Of a stretch of 64,000 nt of DNA, positions 7,977-19,910 are shown one piece after another (position 1 is the stretch's first letter; every line of letters starts with the position of its first letter). This DNA is from an uncultured Ruminococcus sp. (lineage in GTDB: Bacteria; Bacillota; Clostridia; Oscillospirales; Ruminococcaceae). A program made the position numbers and the translations under genes. The notes under the pieces were generated by a model. That model was not told the origin of the DNA. It ran no database searches and saw only the letters and a list, made by a program, of their open reading frames with translations. The stretch spans positions 43,914 through 107,913 of the forward strand of contig CAMCRP010000003.1 of assembly GCA_945877315.1 (NCBI GenBank), read 5' to 3'.

Positions 7977-8633
7977 ATAAATGTTCATCATACGGTCATT
8001 GAATTTTCGGCGGCGTTCCTGCTGCGCTTTGTATTTTTCGGAGGTATTGAAAATTCGGCGGGTGAGCCATTTTCCGTGGGGGTAATAGTCCCGAAACTGT
8101 ATGTAATCAAGCGTCTGACCGCCGTTTTCGTTATACCACCAATGCTCGAACTCAATGCCGTTTTCCGTTCGTGAGTAGCGGAGTCTGTCGGAGCGTTCGG
8201 TGAAAAGGCGGGCTTTTCCGCTGATGACGATGTACCGTCCCGTGTAGAAAACGTCCTCAATGTCAGCCATTTTTATTACCCACAGCTTTTTGTAGCAAAG
8301 GTGTCTGCCCTCACATTTTGCGGATTCCACGAACTGGGAAATCACCATATCCCCGCCGCATATCTCAATATACGTTTCCTTGGAATGTCCCTTTAAAACG
8401 GGATTTGTCAGCACTGCCGAAAAAAGCGAGGTAAAAAAAGCAACAGCCACCGCCGCGGTCAGAATGTAAAAATTCACCTTGTAATTGAATATGGTCAGCG
8501 GCTTTCCGTCGTTTATGAGCGTCACCGCAAGCAAAGTCAGAACTGCGGCTATGGACGGGAGATTTACTATAAGCAGCGCACGGTTATATTTGGCGGCGAG
8601 CTTGTTTGTGTTTACCCTATATATTCGGTTCAT
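7953..8633 (-). CDS. Hypothetical membrane protein with PH/YcxB-like layout
   Basis: A 226-residue protein. Two membrane helices lie at about residues 20-42 and 50-73, followed by a soluble domain with beta-strand character (IEICGGDMVISQFVESAKCEG, then IEDVFYTGRYIVISGKARLF). That order resembles YcxB-type proteins, but I see no defining motif. GGAGG lies nine bases upstream. The C-terminal VKSEK comes from the adjoining repeat, so the original end may have been replaced. Function unknown. Confidence 0.6.
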   Translation of the reverse strand: MNRIYRVNTNKLAAKYNRALLIVNLPSIAAVLTLLAVTLINDGKPLTIFNYKVNFYILTAAVAVAFFTSLFSAVLTNPVLKGHSKETYIEICGGDMVISQFVESAKCEGRHLCYKKLWVIKMADIEDVFYTGRYIVISGKARLFTERSDRLRYSRTENGIEFEHWWYNENGGQTLDYIQFRDYYPHGKWLTRRIFNTSEKYKAQQERRRKFNDRMMNIYKKVKSEK

Positions 8634-8647
8634 AAAGCATCGCCTCC

Positions 8648-8696
8648 AAAAAACCGCCGTTCGTTACCGACAAAAAATTATCGGTATCGAACGGCA
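8648..8696 (-). terminator. Rho-independent terminator after spoVS
   Basis: On the minus strand GCCGTTCG and TACCGA pair with TCGGTA and CGAACGGC around a T-rich loop, then GGTTTTTT. It ends just upstream of the ribosome site of the next gene. Confidence 0.8.
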
Positions 8697-8700
8697 TATA

Positions 8701-8961
8701 TTATCTTCTTTCGCAAATAAGCTTCATAGCTGTTCTTTCCTCGCCCTCGATAACTACGCTTGCAAAGGCGGGAATACAAATAAGGTCAATTCCGATAGGT
8801 GCAAGGTACCCTCGTGCAATAGCAATTGCTTTGATAGCCTGATTTGCGGCGCCTGCCCCCACAGCCTGGACCTCAACGGAGAAATTGTCCCTGATGACGC
8901 TGGCAATTGCGCCCGCAACAGAGTTTGGTGAAGATCTTGATGAAACCTTTAGTACTTCCAT
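8701..8961 (-). CDS. spoVS: Stage V sporulation protein S
   Basis: An 86-residue protein that matches SpoVS along its whole length: MEVLKVSSRSSPNSVAGAIA, VEVQAVGAGAANQAIKAIAI and LAPIGIDLICIPAF. SpoVS is a small Alba-fold protein that in B. subtilis affects septation and spore coat steps. Members also occur in non-sporulating relatives, so presence does not prove sporulation. The gene stands alone with its own terminator. No strong ribosome site precedes the ATG. Confidence 0.95.
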   Translation of the reverse strand: MEVLKVSSRSSPNSVAGAIASVIRDNFSVEVQAVGAGAANQAIKAIAIARGYLAPIGIDLICIPAFASVVIEGEERTAMKLICERR

Positions 8962-9099
8962 GATTAAGTCACTTTATCCGAAATTTTCTGCGGATAATAC
9001 TCCTTTCCCTGAGTTTTCCCCGGAAAGCATATGCTTCCATACTTATATTATACAACATCTCTTATAAAAATTCAACAACAACAGAGCGATTTGTGCAAT

Positions 9100-9867
9100 C
9101 TATCTAATTTGAAGGGCTTTTATATCCTTTGCTTTACCTGTTTTTTCGTCAAATTCCACACAAACGCAGTTTATAAAGCAGGGATTTGTGGATTCCTCAA
9201 ACTTTACCGGGTGATGAAATCTCAGCTTTTCGATGATAATTTCCGACTTAACGCCCAGCGCAGAAAGCTCGGGTCCCGTCATTCCCACGTCGGTGATATA
9301 TGCGGTGTGTCCGCCTAAAACCATAGCGTCGGCGGTCTGGACGTGAGTGTGCGTCCCCAAAACGGCGGTGACTTTTCCTGTGAGATAGTGTCCCATAGCC
9401 TTTTTTTCGGAGGTTGCTTCGGCGTGGAAGTCTATGAAAATGTTGGGCGTGTCTATCCCGTCTAATATCCTGTCAATGACGGTAAACGGGTTATCCAGCT
9501 GATCCATGTAGACCGTTCCTTGAATGTTCACAACGGCAATGGAATATCTGCCGAAATCAAGGGTGCAGACGCCCTTTCCCACAACGCCTTCGGGATAGTT
9601 TGCGGGGCGAAGGAGAGTGTCCTCGCTGTCGTAAAGGCTCATGATCTCCTTGCGGCGGAAGCAGTGATTTCCCGTGGTTACGACGTCTGCGCCCATTTTT
9701 TTCAGCATTGACAACGACTGCGGGGTGATGCCGTTTCCCTCGGCGGAATTTTCGCCGTTAATGACTGTTATGTCGATATTTTCAGATTTTTTTAAGCTGT
9801 ATATCCTGTCCGCAAGAAAATCGCAGCCGCTTTTTCCGACTACGTCGCCGATGAAGAGTAGTTTCAT
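9100..9867 (-). CDS. ymdB: YmdB-family metallophosphoesterase
   Basis: A 255-residue protein of the TIGR00282 family. The metal-binding motifs are all visible: LFIGDVVGKSG, VINGENSAEGNG, TGNHCFRRKE, DFHAEATSEK and LGTHTHVQTAD. B. subtilis YmdB is a 2',3'-cyclic nucleotide phosphodiesterase that influences biofilm versus motility. I place the start at MKLLFIG because AGGAG lies five bases upstream; the upstream ATG lacks a site. It follows spoVS on the same strand, an association seen in many Firmicutes. Confidence 0.92.
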   Translation of the reverse strand: MKLLFIGDVVGKSGCDFLADRIYSLKKSENIDITVINGENSAEGNGITPQSLSMLKKMGADVVTTGNHCFRRKEIMSLYDSEDTLLRPANYPEGVVGKGVCTLDFGRYSIAVVNIQGTVYMDQLDNPFTVIDRILDGIDTPNIFIDFHAEATSEKKAMGHYLTGKVTAVLGTHTHVQTADAMVLGGHTAYITDVGMTGPELSALGVKSEIIIEKLRFHHPVKFEESTNPCFINCVCVEFDEKTGKAKDIKALQIR

Positions 9868-9957
9868 AGTTGCTCCTTTTGATAGAAATGTCACCCGTTT
9901 TTGGCGGGTGACATTTTTTGATTATTTTTGGAAATCTGACAAACCTTTGGTAAACCA

Positions 9958-9982
9958 TTGTAGGGGACGAATCCCGTCCCGC
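9958..9982 (+). repeat. Short dispersed palindrome (TTGTAGGGGACG family), copy 1
   Basis: TTGTAGGGGACGAATCCCGT followed by CCCGC. GGGAC and GTCCC can pair. Three more copies lie at 18232, 22934 (inverted) and 27990, always between genes. Confidence 0.7.
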
Positions 9983-10101
9983 AGTTACGCACTTTTTTCA
10001 ATATTCAGTAAAATACTAAACTCACCGAAACCACAGAGGCAAGGAGTAAAGCAACAAACGTAAGCAAACTAACAATAGCACTCAAATCCATATATCCTCA
10101 C

Positions 10102-10790
10102 CAAAATGTAAAGCGGGGAAAAGAGGGAGGGGTGAGAGGGAAAGAGTGAGTGCAAATTCTTCCTAGCGGAATAATTAGGGGAAAACCGTTAGGGGAGGGG
10201 GAAAGTCCCCGCTTTGCTAAGGGTTTTTTCTGTCCCCCTCCCCTATAAGGTTGTCCCCTTTGCGGTGGTTGCGCAAACTTATAGAGGTCAGTAAATGAAT
10301 GTCGCCTATCCAAAGTTTGGCAAATGGGGGAAATAAACTTGTGACTTTACGCTAGCTTTGTGCGACGAAAATCGAAAAACGTGGACGTTTTTCTTTTCCT
10401 ATTGGATTGTTTGTGGGTTTACTGATTTGTGGGTTTACGCTGCGTTTGTTTGACGGAATGCGAAAAAGCTTTGCTTTTTCCGTTCCTTTTGGGAGATTGA
10501 TGCTTTACTCCTGTTCTTTTGGTGATTTTGATTGTTTGGCTTTGCTTTGATTGTTGTTTGTTGACTTTTATGTTTGGGCTTTTCTTTTGCTTGTTCTGTC
10601 GGTTTGATGCCCTTTATGTTAGAACTTTTGGGTTTACTGCTTGCGGATTTCGCCGTCTGCGGACGGCGACCAGCCCTTGCTAGCGCCCAAGGGCTGGACC
10701 CCAAGGCGCTTTAGATGCCTGCGGCGCTTTTTTTATTTTGCGCTGCGCGCCGCTTTTTTATTTTTTCTTTTTTTATTCTTCGTCCCCATC
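10102..10790 (-). repeat. Large inverted repeat, left copy
   Basis: The sequence is collinear with the reverse complement of 22060-22803 over about 700 bp. Shared blocks include TGTAAAGCGGGGAAAAGAGG, CCGTTAGGGG, GGTTGTCCCCTTTGCGGTGG, the palindrome GAAAAACGTGGACGTTTTTC, TTGATGCTTTACTCCTGTTC and CGGATTTCGCCGTCTGCGGA. The end beside gyrA carries the hairpins CGCCGTC/GACGGCG and CCAGCCCTT/AAGGGCTGG. It holds no credible gene. Its end overlaps the last codons of gyrA. Confidence 0.85.
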
Positions 10791-13328
10791 ATCAGGCACA
10801 GGCTCATCAACAATGACTTCATTCTTCTCCATTTCAAGAGCCTCCGCTTCCTCCTTAGCAAGCTCAGCCTCGGCAGGCTGCTCAACCTTCTGAACATCAG
10901 CATTTTCATCATGCTCAGCCCTCGTGAACGCAACCACCTTACTGTCACCCTGTACTCTCATTACCCTGACACCCGACGCATATCTGCTCATAACACGGAC
11001 ATCATTCGCCCTTATTCTGATGATAACGCCGTCGTCGGAGATAAGGATAATATCGTCCGTATCGTCAACGACCTTTATGCCGCAGACATAGCCCTTTTCG
11101 GCGGAAACAGGGTAATTCTTCAAGCCGTAGCCGCCCCTGTTCTGTATTCTGTACTGACTAAGGTCTGCACGTCTGCCCAGACCCTTTTCGCTGACGGTGA
11201 GGACGGTTGCACCCTCTCTGACTCTCGCCATGGAAACAACGCTGTCGCCCTCTCTGAGCTTGATAGCCCTTACGCCGTGAGCGGAACGTCCCATAGTACG
11301 CAGAGTGTTTTCCTCAATTCTGATTGCATAGCCGCCACGTGTTGCAACGATAAGCTGTGCGCTGCCGTCGGTCATTCTTACGCCCTCGATCTCGTCGCCC
11401 TCGTCAAGTCCGATTGCGATAAGGCCGTTCTTGCGGACGTTCTTATATTCCGCAAGGCAGGTGCGCTTTATCTTGCCGTTTTTCGTTACCATAACGATAA
11501 ATTTATTCTCGTCAAAGTCGGAAGTCTTTATCATTGCGGCTATCTTTTCGCCGTCCGTAAGGGGCAGCAGATTAACGGCGTTCACACCTCTGGACTGCTT
11601 TGAGCCTTCGGGAATTTCGTAGCATTTCAGCTTATACATAATGCCCTTGTTGGTGATAAACAGCACATTGTCGTGAGTTGAGGAAATGAACATCTCCTGA
11701 ACAAAATCCTCGTCACGCTGCTTCATACCCGTAACGCCCTTGCCGCCTCTGTTCTGTGTCTTATAGTCGGAAACGGGCTGACGCTTGATGTAGCCGATGT
11801 TTGTATATGTCACAACGCAATCCTCAACGGGAATAAGATCTTCAATATCCACCTCGCCGCTGACGGACTCTATCTGTGTTCTTCTGTCGTCGCCGTACTT
11901 GTCCTTGATAACGTTTATCTCGTCCTTGATAATGCCGAGGAGCTTATGCTCATTTGCGAGAATTTCCTCCAGCTCGGCGATCTTCTTGTGAAGTGCGTCC
12001 AACTCGTCAAGAATTTTCTGCTCCTCCAAGCCTGTCAGACGTCCGATAGTCATCTGAACGATAGCTTCCGCCTGAACCTCGGTAATTCCGAAACGCTCCT
12101 GCAATCTTTCCTTACCGTGGGGGATAGACTGTGAGGTTTTCATTATCTCGATGACCTCGTCAATATTGTTGATAGCAACGACTAAGCCCTCTAAGATATG
12201 TGCTCTTTCCTTTGCCTTTCTCAGGTCAAAATTTGTTCTGTTTCGGATTACTTCCTCTTGGAATTTGATATATTCCTGCAATATCTGCTTTAGTGTGAGT
12301 ACCTTAGGTTCGCCGTTTACAAGGGCAAGGAGGGTAACGCCAACTGTGTCCTGCAGCTGCGTAAAGCTGAACAGCTTATTCAGCACCAGCTGGGGAATAG
12401 CGTCCTTTTTCAGCTCGATAACGATACGCATACCCTCTCTGTCCGATTCGTCACGGATAAAGTGGATTCCGTCAATTCTCTTGTCCTTAACAAGCTGGGC
12501 AATTGCTTCGATAAGTCTTGCCTTGTTGACCATATAGGGGATCTCGTGGACGATAATGCAGTTTCTGCCGTTTATCTCCTCGATAGTGGTATTTGCACGG
12601 AGAGTTATCTTTCCTCGACCCGTAGCATAAGCGGCTCTGATTCCCGCTCTGCCCATAATAATGCCGCCTGTGGGGAAATCGGGACCCTTTATGCACTCCA
12701 TGATCTCGTCAAGGGACGCTTCGGGATTGTCTATAAGCAGATTTACGGCGTCAATAGTTTCCCGCAGATTATGGGGCGGGATATTTGTAGCCATACCAAC
12801 GGCGATACCCGTTGAACCGTTTACCAGAATATTTGGGTAACGGCTGGGGAGAACTACGGGTTCTTTCAGACGGTCATCATAGTTTGAGGTGTAAGGAATG
12901 GTTTCCTTGTTGATATCCGTGAGCATTTCCACGGATATTTTGGACATTTTCGCTTCTGTATAACGGTAAGCAGCAGGGGGGTCGCCGTCCACCGAACCGA
13001 AGTTTCCGTGACCGTCAACAAGCGGATAGCGCATAGAAAAGTCCTGCGCCAGACGCACCAGAGCGTCATAAACGGAAGCGTCGCCGTGGGGGTGATATTT
13101 ACCCAGCACGTCACCGACGGTTGTCGCACTCTTTAGGTACTTCTTATCGGGGGTCAGACCGTCCTCGTACATAGTGTAAAGAATACGCCTGTGAACGGGC
13201 TTCAGACCGTCCCTGACATCGGGAAGGGCTCTTGCCACGATAACGGACATAGAGTATTGCAGGAAGGATTCCCGCATTTCCTTTTCGACGTCAACGTGTA
13301 TTACCTTGCTGTTTTCACTGTCGTTCAT
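10773..13328 (-). CDS. gyrA: DNA gyrase subunit A
   Basis: An 851-residue GyrA, which cuts and rejoins DNA in the gyrase A2B2 complex that introduces negative supercoils. The N-terminus [20 protein letters not shown] is diagnostic, and the catalytic tyrosine lies in [10 protein letters not shown]. The GyrA box appears as QNRGGKG near residue 530, followed by the C-terminal six-bladed DNA-wrapping domain. The last 40 residues are strongly acidic, as in other Firmicutes. A good ribosome site (GAAAGGAT) precedes the ATG. It lies just downstream of the YcxB-like gene. Confidence 0.97.
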   Translation of the reverse strand: MNDSENSKVIHVDVEKEMRESFLQYSMSVIVARALPDVRDGLKPVHRRILYTMYEDGLTPDKKYLKSATTVGDVLGKYHPHGDASVYDALVRLAQDFSMRYPLVDGHGNFGSVDGDPPAAYRYTEAKMSKISVEMLTDINKETIPYTSNYDDRLKEPVVLPSRYPNILVNGSTGIAVGMATNIPPHNLRETIDAVNLLIDNPEASLDEIMECIKGPDFPTGGIIMGRAGIRAAYATGRGKITLRANTTIEEINGRNCIIVHEIPYMVNKARLIEAIAQLVKDKRIDGIHFIRDESDREGMRIVIELKKDAIPQLVLNKLFSFTQLQDTVGVTLLALVNGEPKVLTLKQILQEYIKFQEEVIRNRTNFDLRKAKERAHILEGLVVAINNIDEVIEIMKTSQSIPHGKERLQERFGITEVQAEAIVQMTIGRLTGLEEQKILDELDALHKKIAELEEILANEHKLLGIIKDEINVIKDKYGDDRRTQIESVSGEVDIEDLIPVEDCVVTYTNIGYIKRQPVSDYKTQNRGGKGVTGMKQRDEDFVQEMFISSTHDNVLFITNKGIMYKLKCYEIPEGSKQSRGVNAVNLLPLTDGEKIAAMIKTSDFDENKFIVMVTKNGKIKRTCLAEYKNVRKNGLIAIGLDEGDEIEGVRMTDGSAQLIVATRGGYAIRIEENTLRTMGRSAHGVRAIKLREGDSVVSMARVREGATVLTVSEKGLGRRADLSQYRIQNRGGYGLKNYPVSAEKGYVCGIKVVDDTDDIILISDDGVIIRIRANDVRVMSRYASGVRVMRVQGDSKVVAFTRAEHDENADVQKVEQPAEAELAKEEAEALEMEKNEVIVDEPVPDDGDEE

Positions 13329-13342
13329 TCTATCCTATCCTT

Positions 13343-13984
13343 TCAGACCTTGTAGCGTATTCCCATAATTTTTTGGAGCCTTTCGGAGATAAGCTTGTTA
13401 TCTTCGTCGGAAAATGCTGATTTCGGGATAACGTACATATTGCTTTTCTTGATGTAGAGGAGATATTTATCGCTGTCCTCCACTATCTCAACGGCGGGAT
13501 TGTCAAGGTGAATGACGGTTGCGGGGATCTCCTCGTCCTCGTCCGTTTCACCGTTTTTCTCCCTGTTTTCAAAATCTATTCTGTCCTGCTCAGTGGATAT
13601 TTTCACCGCAAGAGGGTAGACGATACAGCTGTATTTTGTGCCTTCCAGCTCCTTGATATTGTTTTCCAGATCCTTGGCAATTTTCCTCGGACGAAGAATA
13701 ATAATGACCGCCAGCGCAAGGCAGATGCCAATCAGCGCCCATGCCGACTGTGCGCCCCTGTCGATAACAAGAGCCGCTATCTGCACGCCGATAGCCAGCG
13801 CAATAAGTATCAGCTGGATAATGATATTTTTCATTCCGTAGCGTTTCTGAAACAGCCGAAAGCCGTTCATAATAAGCTCCGTATCGGAGAGGTATACGCC
13901 GCCCGCTATGGGTTCGCCGCCCAATGGGTCGGTTTGGTAAAAATCCTCGCCGTCTATGCTTTCATCAAACATTTTATCTAGCAT
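13343..13984 (-). CDS. YcxB-like membrane protein
   Basis: A 213-residue protein with a 55-residue acidic N-terminal region, two adjacent membrane helices (about 56-74 and 81-96) and a C-terminal beta domain. The ending YVIPKSAFSDEDNKLISERL matches the conserved end of YcxB-like domains. It sits between gyrB and gyrA, 14 bp before gyrA, so it is probably co-transcribed. Its role is unknown, and this position is unusual for the family as far as I know. Confidence 0.65.
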   Translation of the reverse strand: MLDKMFDESIDGEDFYQTDPLGGEPIAGGVYLSDTELIMNGFRLFQKRYGMKNIIIQLILIALAIGVQIAALVIDRGAQSAWALIGICLALAVIIILRPRKIAKDLENNIKELEGTKYSCIVYPLAVKISTEQDRIDFENREKNGETDEDEEIPATVIHLDNPAVEIVEDSDKYLLYIKKSNMYVIPKSAFSDEDNKLISERLQKIMGIRYKV

Positions 13985-14228
13985 TTTTTCTTTCCTTTTG
14001 ATTCACTTATATATATTTTACTTTTAACAGCCTTTGATAATAAACAGCAATAAATAAAATATTGCGTTGTTATGGGGTTTGGAGGATATTTCACTCCACA
14101 TCAAAATCTTTAAATTGATTTAAAATGATTGGTGAAACTTATTTTGCATATGTTATATTTACTTTTAACTGTTATTTAAAACCAAAAATAATTGGTATTG
14201 CTATCTGCTATGCTTACCGCTGCTTTTG

Positions 14229-14527
14229 CGGAAACCACGGCTTTTTGCCGCCTTACGGCGGTGTGAAAAATATTAATGCGTGAACGCATTAATATTTTTC
14301 ACGAGCACCGCACACCGTGATGGTTTTCACGGCTTTTGTGATTGTCGTTTTTTTGATGCTTTACTGTTATTTTTGTGTGCGGTGCTTTTTGGGACTGTAT
14401 TGTTTGTGCGTTTTTATGTTACTTTGATATAACTGTTAGCTTAGGGGATTTCGCCTCTGCGGAGGCGACGGGGGCGCTGCCCCTCGACCCCGCAGCCTTT
14501 GAAAAGGCTGGCGAAACTTTTATATTT
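14229..14527. repeat. Structured 300-bp direct repeat, copy A (downstream of gyrB)
   Basis: Collinear with 18294-18602. It contains a perfect 18-bp hairpin (GTGAAAAATATTAATGCG at 14263-14280 with 14285-14302, loop TGAA). A second stem pairs GCACCGCACAC with GTGTGCGGTGC. At the gyrB end come a GCCTCTGCGGAGGC hairpin and an AGCCTTT/AAAGGCT hairpin. The gap 13985-14228 beside it is AT-rich, with nothing I can identify. Confidence 0.8.
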
Positions 14528-14556
14528 TTTGCTTTTCTTTATTTTGCTTTTTGCTT

Positions 14557-16545
<1,989 letters not shown>

Positions 16546-16803
16546 TTATTGTCCTTGCGCAAAACGCTTTCTGAGCGTTGAAGCGGAAACCTGTGAGATA
16601 TACACCGTTTCCTCTCCGCTCTCGTCGGCGCAGACTACAAAGGATTTGGGCATTTCGTAGGACACGTTGAAGATCCTGCCGCCCTTTCCCGCCCTTGCGA
16701 GAAATTCTCTTGTTGACCTGCTGACCGATGTGTTTTCTATATCAAATATACCTATCAGCTGCGAAGCACGTATTACCGTGTTTTCGCCCAGATGAAGATA
16801 CAT
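16546..16803 (-). CDS. remB: Extracellular matrix regulator RemB (YaaB, DUF370)
   Basis: An 85-residue protein starting MYLHLGENTVIRASQLIGIF and continuing FLARAGKGGRIFNVSYEMPKSFVV, which matches the DUF370 family. In B. subtilis, RemB lies between recF and gyrB and affects matrix gene expression; the position here is identical. I choose the ATG at 16803 because AAGGA lies nine bases upstream; an ATG three codons earlier touches that site. It lies 16 bp after recF. Confidence 0.9.
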   Translation of the reverse strand: MYLHLGENTVIRASQLIGIFDIENTSVSRSTREFLARAGKGGRIFNVSYEMPKSFVVCADESGEETVYISQVSASTLRKRFAQGQ

Positions 16804-16818
16804 AATTACCATTCCTTT

Positions 16819-17976
16819 TTACAGCGGTTGATTGACCTCTTCCGTAATTTTTCCGTTTTCGACGTAGAATATTTTTCCCTCACCGAAGCGCATTGCCGAA
16901 GCCCTGTCGCAGCAGGTGACGAACACCTGAAAGCCGTCCAGCCGCCTTAAAACGAACTCCTGACGCTGCGGGTCAAGCTCGCTGAGCACATCGTCCAGAA
17001 GAACCACGGGAGCTTCACCGATAGTTTCCTCAATAAGCTGAGCCTGTGCCAGCTTCATAACAAGTGCAATGCTCCTTGACTGCCCCTGTGAACCGAATTC
17101 ACGGGACATAACGCCGTCTATCTTTGTGATTATCTCGTCACGGTGGACGCCGTTTACGGTCATTCCCGATTTTATGTCGCTATCCTGCCATCTGTTAAGG
17201 GCTATCTCGTATCTGCGTCTAATTTCGGAGATAGCTAAGGGATTGCAGAAGTCCATTTCGCCGTACTCCCTGACATCTCGGAAAACGCTTGACAGGTAGT
17301 AAAGCTCCAGCTTTTCCTTTCCCGATGAAATATCGTCGTAAAGCAGCTCGGCTTTTTTGGCTATCTCACGGATATAGCGGCATCTTGCGGAAACAATGGC
17401 TGCTCCGAACCGTGCCAGCTGAGTGTCCCAGATGTCAAGGTCGGATTTTTTTGCCAATCCCAGGTTTATATTTTTGATAACGACATTTCTGTGCATAATA
17501 GCTCGATTATAGTTTACCACGTCGATATGGTAGCTTTTTTTCAGCTGTGAAATGCCCGTATTCATATAATTTCTTCTGGAATCGGGGGAGCCCTTTGAAA
17601 GCTCCAGATCCTCGGGCGTGAACACCACCGCTTCAAAGCTGCCGAACAGCTGAGAAAGGGATTTTATGTTTACGCCGTTGAGTGCCATATTTCTGCAAAA
17701 TTTATGTGCCTTGTCATGGCGGATAACGATAGACTGCTGCCGCTCGCTGTCGCAAAACTCCATTTTTATTTCCGAAAGTGGTTTTTTAAAGCCCACATAG
17801 TCCCTTTCCTTAGTACCTCTGAAGCTGCGGCAGCCGGTACACACCCACACCGATTCTATGAAATTTGTTTTCCCCTGGGCATTGCTGCCGTAGAGGATAT
17901 TCATATATCTGTGGGGGGAAAGGTCGGCTTCTTCGAGATTTTTAAAGCCATTCGCTTTCATTCGGGTAATGTAAAT
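16819..17976 (-). CDS. recF: DNA repair protein RecF, probable ATT start
   Basis: A RecF SMC-like ATPase that loads RecA at gaps. Walker A is YGSNAQGKTNFIES, the signature is FGSQGQSRSIALVMK and Walker B is VVLLDDVLSELD. The first canonical start is the ATG at 17961, but it has no ribosome site and drops the conserved first strand. Five codons upstream, ATT at 17976 begins (M)YIT R, matching the usual MYIKRL opening, and AGAGG lies about ten bases before it. The yaaA stop is in the same frame six codons above that. I therefore prefer the ATT start. Confidence 0.9.
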   Translation of the reverse strand: MYITRMKANGFKNLEEADLSPHRYMNILYGSNAQGKTNFIESVWVCTGCRSFRGTKERDYVGFKKPLSEIKMEFCDSERQQSIVIRHDKAHKFCRNMALNGVNIKSLSQLFGSFEAVVFTPEDLELSKGSPDSRRNYMNTGISQLKKSYHIDVVNYNRAIMHRNVVIKNINLGLAKKSDLDIWDTQLARFGAAIVSARCRYIREIAKKAELLYDDISSGKEKLELYYLSSVFRDVREYGEMDFCNPLAISEIRRRYEIALNRWQDSDIKSGMTVNGVHRDEIITKIDGVMSREFGSQGQSRSIALVMKLAQAQLIEETIGEAPVVLLDDVLSELDPQRQEFVLRRLDGFQVFVTCCDRASAMRFGEGKIFYVENGKITEEVNQPL

Positions 17977-17991
17977 TTTGACCGCATCCTC

Positions 17992-18195
17992 TCAGATTAT
18001 GGTATACTCATTTCCGCCGACGGACACAACATCGCCTATACGGAGCTTTTTCCCCCGCATTGTGCATATTTCGCCGTTTACGGAAACCTTGCTTTCCGAT
18101 ATTAGCTCCTTTGCCTCCGAACCGGTCACAACTGCGCCCGAGAATTTCAGAAGCTGGTCAAGCTTTATATATTCGGTAGTTATTTTTATTTCCAT
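17992..18195 (-). CDS. yaaA: S4-domain RNA-binding protein YaaA
   Basis: A 67-residue S4-domain protein. The pattern [29 protein letters not shown] and [14 protein letters not shown] is the S4 RNA-binding loop. The family is encoded between dnaN and recF in Firmicutes, as here. I place the start at MEIKI because AAAGGAG lies eight bases upstream; the longer frame from 18228 has no site. Its stop is in frame with recF, with only five codons between the stop and the proposed recF start. Confidence 0.9.
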   Translation of the reverse strand: MEIKITTEYIKLDQLLKFSGAVVTGSEAKELISESKVSVNGEICTMRGKKLRIGDVVSVGGNEYTII

Positions 18196-18231
18196 TTCGG
18201 ATACTCCTTTTTTCACAGAGAACAGCATTTA

Positions 18232-18255
18232 TTGTAGGGGACGCATCCCGTCCCG
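18232..18255 (+). repeat. Short dispersed palindrome (TTGTAGGGGACG family), copy 2
   Basis: TTGTAGGGGACGCATCCCGT followed by CCCG, just upstream of yaaA. It matches 9958-9982 except for one base in the loop. Confidence 0.7.
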
Positions 18256-18293
18256 ACGGGGTTGCTGAAATATTCGGTTTCATTAAAATTGAT

Positions 18294-18602
18294 GGAAACC
18301 ACGGCTTTTTGCCGCCTGTCGGCGGTGTGAAAAATATTTAAGGCGTGGACGCCTTAAATATTTTTCACGAGCACCGCACACTATGATGGTTTTCACGGCT
18401 TTTGATGTTGTTGATTGGTTTGATGCTTTACTGTTATTTTTGTGTGCGGTGCTGTTGGGAGTCGTTGCTTTTGTGCGCTTTACTGTTGGCGATGTTTGGA
18501 CTATTAGCGACTGGGAAAGGAGTTTCGCCTCTGCGGAGGCGACGGGGGCGCTGCCCCTCGACCCCGCAGCCTTTAGAAAAGGCTGGCGAAACTTTTATAT
18601 TT
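18294..18602. repeat. Structured 300-bp direct repeat, copy B (downstream of dnaN)
   Basis: The second copy of the element at 14229-14527. Its main hairpin is 19 bp (GTGAAAAATATTTAAGGCG at 18327-18345 with 18350-18368, loop TGGA). It differs in sequence from copy A on both arms, yet pairing is perfect in each. The GCACCGCACAC/GTGTGCGGTGC stem and the GCCTCTGCGGAGGC block are conserved. Confidence 0.8.
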
Positions 18603-18719
18603 CCGCATTATACAAACAATAACGCAAATTTACAGCCGCGAGTTACTAAAGCGTTTCATTTTGCTAAAGTAAAGGCACGCATGCGCGCCGGAACGTGAAT
18701 TGACTGCACGGTCGCCGTG

Positions 18720-19820
18720 CTATCTTAATCTTACGGGCAGTACCAGGAATGTGAAGCTGTCGCCTTCAATTGGTGTTATCCTCATAGGCGATGCGGAACC
18801 GCTCAGGGAAAGCCTTACCTTGTCCGACTCGGCTGCCCTTAATGCGTCCAGCAGATAACGACAGTTGAAGCCTATCTCAACATCTGGACCGTTTATCTCT
18901 GCGTCCATCTCGTCGGAAAGCTTTCCTATGGTAGAGGTGCAGCTTATCTTTACCTCACCGTCGGCAAATGCGCATCTTACGGGGGCTTTTACCTTGTCAT
19001 TCAAAAGCAGGGTGCAGCGGTCAAGGCAGTCGATAAAGGGCTTTGTGTCGATAATAACGTCCGTTTCGTATTCCTTGGGCATTGCTCCTCTGTAATTGTG
19101 GAATTCGCCCTCCAAAAGTCTGGATATAACGGTATAATTGGAAATTTTGAAGTTAATATGCTTTTTGCTGACGAAAATTTCCGCCATTTCGCTGTCGTCA
19201 TCGCCCAGAAGCTTGGCAATTTCCGAAAGTGACCTTGCCTTGATAACGAAGTTATAATTCTGGTCGGTTTTCAGCATTTCATTTCTGATAGCCAGCTTAT
19301 AGCCGTCAATAGCGACAAGGTTGAAGCTGCCGTCCTCTATCTCGAAAAGCTCGCCCGTGAGAATGGGCTTTGCTTCCGAAACGGCTACTGCGAATATTGT
19401 CTGATTTATCATATTTTTAAGAAGCGGCTGGGGGATAGTTATCTTTCTTTCCTGATTTGCTTCGGGGATAGAAGGGTATTCATCTGCGGACATTGCCATA
19501 ATGTTGTATTCGGCATTTCCTCCGAAAATCCTTGCGGTGAGATTGGTATTTATTTCCACCGTAACGGTATCGGTGGGCATTTTCCTGATAATATCCGAAA
19601 AAAGTCGGGAATTGAATACATATTCTCCGTAATCATTGCTTTCAGCGTCAATAACCGTCTGAATGCCTATTTCCAGGTCATAGCCGGTGATCTCCAGCTT
19701 GCCGTTAATAAGGCAGAGCTTGACGCCCTCCAGTGCAGGGATAGTTGCCCTCTGGGGGACAGCCCTTGATATGTTGTTGAGCGCCTCACTCATTTCTGAT
19801 TGGGAAAAAGACATTTTCAT
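18720..19820 (-). CDS. dnaN: DNA polymerase III beta sliding clamp
   Basis: A 366-residue clamp protein that encircles DNA and tethers the replicative polymerase. The three-domain layout is clear. FSQSEMSEALNNISRAVPQR begins domain 1, DGYKLAIRNEML (the DGYRLA-type motif) lies in domain 2, and the C-terminus ends FTFLVLPVRLR, the family's MPMRL tail. It follows the dnaA-dnaN intergenic region in the usual order. The start MKMSFSQ has AAGGA ten bases upstream. Confidence 0.96.
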   Translation of the reverse strand: MKMSFSQSEMSEALNNISRAVPQRATIPALEGVKLCLINGKLEITGYDLEIGIQTVIDAESNDYGEYVFNSRLFSDIIRKMPTDTVTVEINTNLTARIFGGNAEYNIMAMSADEYPSIPEANQERKITIPQPLLKNMINQTIFAVAVSEAKPILTGELFEIEDGSFNLVAIDGYKLAIRNEMLKTDQNYNFVIKARSLSEIAKLLGDDDSEMAEIFVSKKHINFKISNYTVISRLLEGEFHNYRGAMPKEYETDVIIDTKPFIDCLDRCTLLLNDKVKAPVRCAFADGEVKISCTSTIGKLSDEMDAEINGPDVEIGFNCRYLLDALRAAESDKVRLSLSGSASPMRITPIEGDSFTFLVLPVRLR

Positions 19821-19910
19821 AATTCTGAAATCCTTTCTTTGATGCTTATATGTATATACATTCGCTTTGCATAATCATTGTAAGCGGCATTTACTTTACC
19901 TTAATCGGAA

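Noticed and set aside
10641..11603. Open frame starting MRISPSADGDQP across the left inverted repeat into antisense gyrA; a similar start occurs at the other repeat copy
   Set aside because: The shared peptide simply translates the repeat's GC hairpins; the rest is antisense to gyrA. No ribosome site.
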